A stretch of 64,000 nt of DNA from JARFPW01 sp035464655 (lineage in GTDB: Bacteria > Gemmatimonadota > Gemmatimonadetes > Palauibacterales > Palauibacteraceae). The notes under the pieces are model-generated. The model was not told where the DNA came from. It made no database searches and worked only from the letters and a program-made list of their open reading frames with translations. Positions 57,500 through 64,000 of this stretch are shown one piece after another (position 1 is the stretch's first letter; each line of letters begins with the position of its first letter). The position numbers and the translations under genes are program-made. The stretch is taken from assembly GCA_035464655.1 (NCBI GenBank), contig DATHRZ010000024.1, positions 55,087-119,086 on the forward strand, given 5' to 3'.

Positions 57500-59002
57500 A
57501 TGTGGATGACGGCCGCTCACGGCGGCGTGGCGATCGTCGACGCCACGGGAGCGCACGATTATTCGGAGCTGCGGGCCGGGGCGGCCACCGTCGCGGCCCA
57601 GCTCCTCCGCGCCGCCGGCACCGACGACCTCGCCGGCGCCCGGATCGCGATCCACGTGCCGGCCGGGTTCGACTACGTCGCCGCGCTGCTCGGCACCTGG
57701 TGGGCCGGAGGGATCGCGGTTCCGCTATGTCTCTCGCACCCGAAACCCGAGCTGGCCCACGTGCTCGACGACACCCGAGCGGCAATCGTCGTCGCGAAGG
57801 ACGCAGGCGGGGCGGTTCTCCGGCACCTGGCCAGCGAGCGCGGCGCCATATACCTCGCGCCACCCTCTAACCGTACACATGTACACATAGAGGGCCCGCC
57901 ACCCGACGTATCGCTCGACCGGCCGGCTCTCATCCTCTACACGAGTGGCACCACGGGGCGCCCAAAGGGCGTCGTGCTCTCTCATCGCAACCTCAACGCC
58001 ACCGTCGACTCGCTCGTCGGAGCATGGGGCTGGACCGCCGACGATCGGATCGTGCACGTGCTGCCACTGCACCACACGCACGGGATCGTCAACGCGCTCC
58101 TGTGCGCGCTGGACGTGGGCGCCACCGTCGACCTCCTGCCCGGATTCGACGCGGACGCCGTGTGGGACCGTTTCGTCGATACGCCAGCGACCCTGTTCAT
58201 GGCCGTTCCGACGATCTACACCCGTCTCATCAAGAACTGGGAGGCGGCCGCACCCGACGAGCAGGCCCGTCGGACGGCCGGCGCGCGGAAGCTGCGGCTC
58301 ATGGTGTCGGGTTCGGCGGCCCTGCCGGTGCCCGTGCTCGAACGCTGGCGGGAGATCACGGGTCATACGCTGCTAGAACGCTACGGCATGACGGAAATCG
58401 GCATGGCCCTGTCGAATCCGCTGCGTGGAGAACGACGCCCCGGCTCCGTCGGCCGGCCACTCCCCGGTGTCGAGGTACGATTGCTCGACGAGGCGGGAGA
58501 GGAGGTGGCCGACGGCGAGCCCGGTGAACTCCACGTGCGAGGCCCGGCCGTGTTCCGCGAGTACTGGGAGCGACCCGCCGACAGCGCCGCCGCATTCCGC
58601 GAAGGCTGGTTCCGCACGGGAGACATCGCCATCGTGGAAGACGGTACGTACCGCATTCTCGGCCGCCGTTCGGTCGACATCATCAAGACCGGGGGCTACA
58701 AGGTGTCGGCCCTCGAGATCGAGAACGTGCTCGGCGGGCACCCCGACGTCGAGGAGTGCGCGGTCGTCGGGGTGACCGATCCCGAATGGGGCGAAGCCGT
58801 GTGCGCCGCCCTCGTCGCCCGCCGGGAGCTGGGGCGCGACGAGCTGCGCGACTGGGCCCGGGAGCGCCTCGCCCCTTACAAGCTCCCGACCCGGGTGCGC
58901 TGCCTCGCGCGGCTGCCGAAGAACGCGATGGGCAAGGTGACGAAGCCGGAGGTCCGCTTCCTGTTCGACGAACCTAAACATCGAGCCGAGGAGAACCGAT
59001 GA
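57500..59002 (+). CDS. Malonyl-CoA synthetase-like acyl-CoA ligase (ACSF3/MatB type)
   Basis: Adenylate-forming enzyme of 500 residues. The P-loop TSGTTGRPKG is at 148-157, and the C-terminal lysine motif KNAMGKVTKPE is present. The body closely follows human ACSF3 and bacterial MatB, the malonyl-CoA synthetases: HVLPLHHTHGIVNALLC, LFMAVPTIYTRLIK, RLMVSGSAALPVPVLE, HTLLERYGMTEIGMALSNPL and RSVDIIKTGGYKVSALEIE. The predicted reaction is malonate plus ATP plus CoA to malonyl-CoA. It starts at ATG 57500, 33 bp after the permease, and overlaps the cyclase start (ATGA). A related dicarboxylate such as methylmalonate cannot be excluded. Confidence 0.9.
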   Translation: MWMTAAHGGVAIVDATGAHDYSELRAGAATVAAQLLRAAGTDDLAGARIAIHVPAGFDYVAALLGTWWAGGIAVPLCLSHPKPELAHVLDDTRAAIVVAKDAGGAVLRHLASERGAIYLAPPSNRTHVHIEGPPPDVSLDRPALILYTSGTTGRPKGVVLSHRNLNATVDSLVGAWGWTADDRIVHVLPLHHTHGIVNALLCALDVGATVDLLPGFDADAVWDRFVDTPATLFMAVPTIYTRLIKNWEAAAPDEQARRTAGARKLRLMVSGSAALPVPVLERWREITGHTLLERYGMTEIGMALSNPLRGERRPGSVGRPLPGVEVRLLDEAGEEVADGEPGELHVRGPAVFREYWERPADSAAAFREGWFRTGDIAIVEDGTYRILGRRSVDIIKTGGYKVSALEIENVLGGHPDVEECAVVGVTDPEWGEAVCAALVARRELGRDELRDWARERLAPYKLPTRVRCLARLPKNAMGKVTKPEVRFLFDEPKHRAEENR

Positions 59003-59787
59003 AGCTCTACGACATCTCGCAGCCGCTGAACCAGGACGTGTTCTTCTGGCCCTACTACCCCCCGTTCGAGGTGAAGTACATCAAGCGCAAGGTCGAGCAC
59101 GGGGTCAACGCACAGTACATCCAGACGTCCAACCACATGGGCACCCATCTCGACGCGCCGCGCCACTTCGTGACCGGTGGCATGACGATCGACGAGATCC
59201 CGCTCGACTGGCTGTACGGACCCGGCGCGATCGTCGACCTGACCGACGAGATGGACGAGCTCGCCGTCTACACGCCGGAGATGATCGAGAGCCGGGTCGA
59301 GATACGGAAGGGCGACCGGCTGATCCTGCATACGGGATGGCACCGCTACGCGCAGTTCGGCGCCGAGCCCGACGAAGAAAAATACGTGCATCGCCACCCG
59401 GGAGCGCACCCCGACATGGTGCCCTGGCTGCTCGAGAGGGAGATCCACATCTGGGCCGTCGACGCGATCTCCACCGATCACCCGATGGATCTGCCGATCG
59501 GCAGGTTCCTGGGCAAAGGATCGTTCGGCCACTGCGACCGCGTGCGGAAGCTCGCGGAGGAGAAATTCGGCGGGCCCGAGGAGGTCGACCGGCTGTTCCC
59601 CGACGAAGACTATCAGCTCACCCACAACCAGCTGTTCCCGCACAACTGCATGCACGTCGAGAACCTCGGCGGCGACCTTTCCGCGCCCGAGCTGCAGAAC
59701 CGGCGGTTGACCATCGGCTTCTTCCCCTGGAAGTTCAAGGGTGGCGAGGCGGCCTTCTGCCGCGCGATCGCCTTCGTCGAGGAATGA
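58999..59787 (+). CDS. Cyclase-family metal-dependent hydrolase (kynurenine-formamidase fold)
   Basis: Hydrolase of 262 residues in the PF04199 cyclase family, which includes kynurenine formamidase and isatin hydrolase. The signature HMGTHLDAPRHF is complete, with metal ligands H46, H50, D52 and a following His56. VDAISTDHPMDLPIG and QLFPHNCMHVENLGG are conserved second-half motifs. Known members cleave amide bonds, including ring amides (isatin). Flanked by malonyl-CoA synthetase and an amidase, a ring-opening role on the oxidised heterocycle is inferred. It starts in an ATGA overlap. The substrate is not known. Confidence 0.88.
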   Translation: MKLYDISQPLNQDVFFWPYYPPFEVKYIKRKVEHGVNAQYIQTSNHMGTHLDAPRHFVTGGMTIDEIPLDWLYGPGAIVDLTDEMDELAVYTPEMIESRVEIRKGDRLILHTGWHRYAQFGAEPDEEKYVHRHPGAHPDMVPWLLEREIHIWAVDAISTDHPMDLPIGRFLGKGSFGHCDRVRKLAEEKFGGPEEVDRLFPDEDYQLTHNQLFPHNCMHVENLGGDLSAPELQNRRLTIGFFPWKFKGGEAAFCRAIAFVEE

Positions 59788-59794
59788 GGCCCCG

Positions 59795-61186
59795 ATGACC
59801 GAGCTGTCCCGCCTACCGGCGTCGAAGCTCCGACGGCTGATGGACACCGACGAGCTCTCGCCGACCGCGCTCGTCGAGGCGAGCCTCGAGCAGATCGAGC
59901 GCAACAACGAGACGCTGAACGCCGTCGTGACGCTGTCCGAAACCGCGCTCGACGAGGCGCGGGCGCTCGAGCGCCACGTCGCGACGGGAGGAATGCGCGG
60001 CCCGCTGTACGGGCTGCCCGTCGGGATCAAGGACGTGACGGAGGTCGCCGGGATGCGGACGACGTACGGCTCCCCGCTCTACGCCGACAACGTACCCGCC
60101 GAGGACGCGCTCATCGTCAAACGCCTGCGCGAGGCGGGCGCGATTATCCTGGGCAAGACGAACACGCCCGAGTTCGCGGCCGGGGGCAACACCTTCAACG
60201 ACGTGTTCGGCCGGACGCGGAATCCCTGGGATACGGCGCTCAGCGCCGGGGGATCGACGGGCGGAGGAGCCGCCGCGCTGGCGACCGGCATGATCGCGAT
60301 CGCCGAAGGCACCGACCTCGGGGGCTCGCTTCGCATCCCGGCTTCGTTCTGCGGCGTAGTCGGACTGCGACCCTCGCCGGGGCTCGTGCCCACGTACCCG
60401 ACCCGATACCTGTGGGACAACCTCCAGGTGACGGGAACCATGGGCCGAACGGCCGAGGACATCGCGATGGTGCTCGACGCGGTGTCGGGTGCCAGTCCCC
60501 TGTCCCCCGCGGTGCAATCGGTGACCGGTCGCGAGTTCGCGGCTGCCGTGCGACGCGGTCCGCCGCGCAGCATCCGGGCCGCTTATGTCCCCGACCCGGT
60601 GGGCCTCGGCATCGACCCCGAGGTCGCGCGCGTGTGCCGCGAAGGCGTCGCGGCCCTCGACGGGGCGGGTGCGGACGTGGAAGAGGTCGAGCTCGACCTG
60701 TCGTACGGTTTCGACGCGTTCCTCGCCCTCCGGGGCTACTGGATGGTAGCGCACCAGTATCGGCGCCTCGATCGGCTCGACGAGCTCGGCGACAACGTCC
60801 GAGGAAACGTCGAGTCGGGCCTGCAAACTACGGTTCGCGAGCTGGCGGCGGCCGAGCAGGCCCGCGGGCGAATCTGGGAGGAGTTCCGACAGCTGTTCCA
60901 GAGCTACGACCACATTCTTACGCCATGCACGGCGGTGCCGCCCTTCCCGGTCGAGCACAACTACCCGGAATCGATAGCCGGTCGCGAAATGGGCACCTAC
61001 ATCGACTGGATCGCTCCGACCTTCGTGCTCAGCCTGACCGGCCTGCCTGTCGCCTGCGTGCCGGCCGGCCTGGGCACCAACGGTCTCCCCGTCGGCCTGC
61101 AGATCGTCGGACGTCCGCGCAGCGAGGAGGCGGTGCTCGCGCTCGCCGGCCGGATACAGGAGTTACGGCCGATCGGGCTTCCGTAG
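59795..61186 (+). CDS. Amidase-signature hydrolase
   Basis: Ser-cisSer-Lys amidase of 463 residues. The catalytic triad is complete: K79 in PVGIKDVTE, cis-Ser154 in SAGGSTGGG and nucleophile S178 in GTDLGGSLRIPA. The segment GVVGLRPSPGLVP follows as usual. The ATG at 59795 lies 7 bp after the cyclase stop; the open frame upstream to 59741 is shadow. In this cluster it could release malonate from a ureido or amide intermediate (ureidomalonase-like). That assignment is by context only, since amidase sequence does not reveal substrate. It is the last plus-strand gene of the cluster. Confidence 0.9.
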   Translation: MTELSRLPASKLRRLMDTDELSPTALVEASLEQIERNNETLNAVVTLSETALDEARALERHVATGGMRGPLYGLPVGIKDVTEVAGMRTTYGSPLYADNVPAEDALIVKRLREAGAIILGKTNTPEFAAGGNTFNDVFGRTRNPWDTALSAGGSTGGGAAALATGMIAIAEGTDLGGSLRIPASFCGVVGLRPSPGLVPTYPTRYLWDNLQVTGTMGRTAEDIAMVLDAVSGASPLSPAVQSVTGREFAAAVRRGPPRSIRAAYVPDPVGLGIDPEVARVCREGVAALDGAGADVEEVELDLSYGFDAFLALRGYWMVAHQYRRLDRLDELGDNVRGNVESGLQTTVRELAAAEQARGRIWEEFRQLFQSYDHILTPCTAVPPFPVEHNYPESIAGREMGTYIDWIAPTFVLSLTGLPVACVPAGLGTNGLPVGLQIVGRPRSEEAVLALAGRIQELRPIGLP

Positions 61187-61203
61187 GCGACGCCGACGGT
61201 CGT

Positions 61204-61647
61204 TCAGCGCTCCGCCAGCAACCCCTCGATCGCCGCCTGCCAGCCGCGGATATCGGCCTCGAACGCCTCGGGCGTGATCGCGTCCAGCGCTTCTTCCCCG
61301 GCGGGGGACAGCGCCGTGAGCCTATAGCCGACCTCGACGTTCGACCCACCCTCTCCGTCGTCCGTGCAGCGTACGTGTACGGTGCCGAGCCGGTTCCCGG
61401 GAGTGATCCGCACGTAGTCGGCCGCCCCCTGCGACGCGTCGACCCGCTGGACGAGCCACACGGTCTCCTCGCCCCCGTGTGTCGTACGGAACACGGCGCC
61501 TTCGCGCGACAGCGAGCCCCCGGGCGCGTGTACGGGCTCCGGATCCCACCCCGCCACCCAGGCACGTTCGCCTTCCGGGGTGAACAGGGGCAGCGCCTCC
61601 GCGGGCTCGACGGGAACGCGCATCGTCGTGAAGCGTTCGATGTGCAC
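61204..61647 (-). CDS. SRPBCC-fold protein (AHSA1/START-like)
   Basis: A 147-residue protein with the helix-grip pattern: an N-terminal strand (IERFTTMRVPV), the amphipathic helix EPAEALPLFTPEGERAW, GWDPEPVHAP, and a long C-terminal helix (AFEADIRGWQAAIEGLL). This fold binds hydrophobic ligands in many small proteins. No specific function is recognised. It starts at ATG 61647 and is convergent with the amidase, 17 bp apart, so it is probably not part of that cluster. Confidence 0.75.
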   Translation of the reverse strand: MHIERFTTMRVPVEPAEALPLFTPEGERAWVAGWDPEPVHAPGGSLSREGAVFRTTHGGEETVWLVQRVDASQGAADYVRITPGNRLGTVHVRCTDDGEGGSNVEVGYRLTALSPAGEEALDAITPEAFEADIRGWQAAIEGLLAER

Positions 61648-61754
61648 CTCGTACCCTCCGGATCTTTCGGGATTGGAAATCGAGGCCCGAAAGGTTAGAA
61701 TGAGCGGTCTGTGATCGCCACCGTGGATGGGAACGGGATGGGATACCGCCTCAC

Positions 61755-62441
61755 GTGAACAGAGTCTTCCCCGCTGTCGTGTGCGTCGTCTGGGCCTGCA
61801 GCCCGGCGGCGACCACCGATCGTTCGCCTCCGAACGACGGAGAACTCACTACCGACGCCATCGTCGCCGAACAGGCGGCCGCCGTCGACAGCGTTCGCCG
61901 CGCGTACACGCAGGCCGACGTCGACTTCATGGCCGGCATGATCCATCACCACGCGCAGGCCCTCGTGATGTCACGGATGGCGCCGTCGCACGGAGCGAGC
62001 CCGTCGCTGCAGATCATGGCGCGACGCATCATCAACGCCCAGAACGACGAAATCGACCTCATGCAGGCTTGGTTGCGCGACCGGGGCGAAGCCGTCCCGG
62101 AGCCGCGGGTGAACGGCGATCACCCGTCCGACGACGACCATGCGATGCACGCCGACCACGACGCGTCTCACGAGATGATGCCCGGTATGCTCACCGACGA
62201 CCAGATGGCGGCGCTCGACGCCGCCCGGGGTGAGGAGTTCGACCGGCTCTATCTGCAGTTCATGATTCAGCACCACCAGGGCGCCGTGACCATGGTGAAC
62301 GAGCTCGTGGCCGTTCCGGGCGCCGCCCGTGAAGAGGCCGTGTTCAAGCTCGCTTCCGACATCGGCGCCGACCAGGCCAGCGAGATCACCCGGATGCAGA
62401 CGATGCTGCGTGACCTCCTGTTCTCCAGCGATCCGCCCTGA
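61755..62441 (+). CDS. DUF305-family lipoprotein
   Basis: A 228-residue protein with a probable lipobox VVWAC (Cys15), so lipid-anchored. It has two DUF305 halves with the ferritin-like helical motif: FMAGMIHHHAQALVMS (H64-H66) and FMIQHHQGAVTMV (H173-H174). A histidine-rich segment (DHAMHADHDASHEMM) lies between them. DUF305 proteins bind metal or act in copper and oxidative stress contexts in some bacteria, but the biochemical role is not fixed. The His-rich linker suggests metal binding. It is followed at 56 bp by an LVIVD-repeat lipoprotein. Confidence 0.85.
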   Translation: MNRVFPAVVCVVWACSPAATTDRSPPNDGELTTDAIVAEQAAAVDSVRRAYTQADVDFMAGMIHHHAQALVMSRMAPSHGASPSLQIMARRIINAQNDEIDLMQAWLRDRGEAVPEPRVNGDHPSDDDHAMHADHDASHEMMPGMLTDDQMAALDAARGEEFDRLYLQFMIQHHQGAVTMVNELVAVPGAAREEAVFKLASDIGADQASEITRMQTMLRDLLFSSDPP

Positions 62442-62497
62442 CGACCATGCTCTCTGCTCATCAGCTTCACCCGTTCAACCCCAGACTGGAACCGCGT

Positions 62498-64000
62498 ATG
62501 TCCACGCTGTCTTCAAAGCTTCGCTCGATCGTGATGACGATCGGGGTACTCACCTTTGGCGCCTGCGCCTCGTATTCGTCGCCCGACGGGGCCGCCGTCA
62601 CGACCGCGTCGTACGAACCGGCACCCGCCGCCACGGCGAGCCCGCCGGACCCGGATCCACGAATCGGGCTGGAGGCCGGACTGTGGAACGCCGAAGAGGC
62701 GATATGGAACCTGCGGCTCGTCTCGACGACGCCGTCGCCCGAGCCGTTCGCGGGCGTCACGAACTCCGACCTCGCCTTCCTGGGCGACTACGCGATCCAG
62801 GGCAACTACAACGGATTCCAGGTCTGGGACGTGTCCGACCCGGCCGCGCCGTCGTTGCGCAAGGGCTACTTCTGCCCGGCGTCGCAGAGCGACGTCTCTG
62901 TCTACCGGAACCTGCTGTTCGTATCGGGCGAAGGACTGAGCGGGCGCATCGACTGCGGCGGTGAAGGCGTCCAGGACAGCGTGAGCGCCGAGCGGCTCCG
63001 CGGCATCCGCATCTTCGACATCAGCGACCTCGACAACCCGGTCAACGTCGGCAACGTGCAGACCTGCCGGGGCTCGCACACGCACACGTTGCTCGTCGAT
63101 CCGGATGATGCCGAGAACGTCTACGTCTACGTGTCGGGCTCGTCGGTCGTGCGGTCGCCGAGCGAGCTCCCGGGTTGCTCCGACGCGATGCCCGAGGAGG
63201 ATCCGACCTCCGCACTGTTCCGGATCGAGGTGATCCGCGTGCCCCTCGCGCACCCGGAGCAGGCAGCCATCGTTTCCTCTCCGAGGATCTTCGACGATCT
63301 CGAGGCTCCGCCGCGGCGCGAGGCCGAGGCGCCCGCCGACGTAGAGGCGCGCGAGAAGATGCTGGCCGAGGCGCGGGAGCGGCGCGCCTTCGTCGTCGAC
63401 ATCATGGGCAAGCCCCAGGTCCTGCCGTCGCGCTTCGTGAACCCGATGCTCGACAGCGTCGTCGTGGCACGGGGCGGCGAGGGAGATCCGACGGCCGCTG
63501 ACAGCGCCGCGCTGCGCGAGGCCCTGCCGGACATCATCGAACGGATGATCGGCGCGGCGGGTGGAGGCAACAACCGCGGTCCGACGCAGTGCCACGACAT
63601 CACCGTGTACCCGGCGGTCGGCCTGGCGGGAGGGGCGTGCGGCGGGTACGGCCTGCTGCTCGACATCAGCGATCCCGTGAATCCGCAGCGGATCGCGGCG
63701 GTGGCCGACACGAACTTCTCGTACTGGCACTCGGCCACGTTCAACAACGACGGCACGAAGGTGATCTTCACCGACGAGTGGGGCGGCGGCACGTCGCCGC
63801 GGTGCCGGGAGACCGACCTGCCGAGCTGGGGCGCGAACGCGATCTTCGAGATTCACAACAAGAAGATGGTGTTCCGCAGCTACTTCAAGATGCCGGCCGC
63901 GCAGACGGCGCAGGAGAACTGCGTCGCGCACAATGGATCACTCGTTCCGGTGCCGGGACGCGACATCAAGGTGCAGGCCTGGTACCAGGGCGGCCTGTCG
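62498..64000 (+). CDS. LVIVD-repeat lipoprotein (3' end outside the window)
   Basis: The open frame runs 501 codons from ATG 62498 to the right edge without a stop. A lipobox TFGAC (about residue 23) follows a basic N-terminus, so it is exported and lipidated; an in-frame ATG at 62447 is an alternative start. The mature part holds LVIVD-type beta-propeller repeats, for example GFQVWDVSDPAAPSLRKGYF, GIRIFDISDLDNPVNVG and GLLLDISDPVNPQRI. HSATFNNDGTKVIFTDEWGGG is also typical. Cysteines and histidines around SHTHTLLVDP and QCHDITVYP are conserved-looking. The function of such secreted propellers is unknown. Confidence 0.8.
   Translation, partial: MSTLSSKLRSIVMTIGVLTFGACASYSSPDGAAVTTASYEPAPAATASPPDPDPRIGLEAGLWNAEEAIWNLRLVSTTPSPEPFAGVTNSDLAFLGDYAIQGNYNGFQVWDVSDPAAPSLRKGYFCPASQSDVSVYRNLLFVSGEGLSGRIDCGGEGVQDSVSAERLRGIRIFDISDLDNPVNVGNVQTCRGSHTHTLLVDPDDAENVYVYVSGSSVVRSPSELPGCSDAMPEEDPTSALFRIEVIRVPLAHPEQAAIVSSPRIFDDLEAPPRREAEAPADVEAREKMLAEARERRAFVVDIMGKPQVLPSRFVNPMLDSVVVARGGEGDPTAADSAALREALPDIIERMIGAAGGGNNRGPTQCHDITVYPAVGLAGGACGGYGLLLDISDPVNPQRIAAVADTNFSYWHSATFNNDGTKVIFTDEWGGGTSPRCRETDLPSWGANAIFEIHNKKMVFRSYFKMPAAQTAQENCVAHNGSLVPVPGRDIKVQAWYQGGLS

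Overview
The window is GC-rich, densely coding DNA from the chromosome of a Gram-negative bacterium. Evidence for two membranes: a complete Tol-Pal set, an LptD-like protein, LolA, a porin and a TonB-dependent receptor. The mix (efp-accB-accC-ftsK-lolA-rimO in a row, a Tol-Pal block joined to nrdR-tatC-lptD, many TPR proteins, DUF305 and LVIVD-repeat lipoproteins) suggests Gemmatimonadota or a near relative; this is an inference from gene content, not a phylogeny. I saw no tRNA, rRNA, CRISPR array, insertion sequence, integrase or phage gene. No gap between genes exceeds about 285 bp. Starts that overlap the previous stop by four bases, more often GTGA than ATGA, are common and imply tightly coupled operons.

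Positions 1-36,400 are mostly conserved housekeeping genes on the minus strand. In transcription order from the right they are: relA/spoT; uvrB-tsaE-tsaB-rimI; ssb and a LysM protein; an NAD-dependent epimerase followed by the envelope block tolQ-tolR-tonB/tolA-tolB-pal-cpoB-nrdR-tatC-lptD; a large TPR protein; a polyprenyl diphosphate synthase, a small membrane protein and tatA; and a run of TPR-aroQ-M24 peptidase-efp-accB-accC-ftsK-lolA-rimO-spoIID-like, the last cut by the window edge. Plus-strand exceptions are a PpiD-like chaperone, a small lipoprotein and a GNAT acetyltransferase. radC closes the block.

Positions 36,500-51,650 are accessory. They hold an M20 peptidase coupled to a trans-sulfuration-type PLP enzyme, a secreted TPR protein with histidine motifs, and a three-gene module (outer-membrane porin, PstS-like binding protein, membrane GGDEF-EAL protein) followed by a pyrophosphatase. 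A minus-strand iron operon (FecA-like TonB receptor, then FbpA-FbpB-FbpC) has a Fur-box-like palindrome just upstream.

Positions 51,791-61,186 are the most interesting part: eight tightly packed plus-strand genes encoding a three-subunit molybdenum hydroxylase with a CoxG-like protein, an NCS1 nucleobase-type permease, an ACSF3/MatB-like malonyl-CoA synthetase, a cyclase-family metal hydrolase and an amidase. Together they read as uptake and oxidation of a pyrimidine-like ring, ring opening, release of malonate and its activation to malonyl-CoA. That resembles oxidative uracil catabolism through barbiturate, but no recognisable barbiturase is present and a cyclase-family enzyme sits where one would be expected. 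The window ends with an SRPBCC protein, a DUF305 lipoprotein and a truncated LVIVD-repeat lipoprotein.
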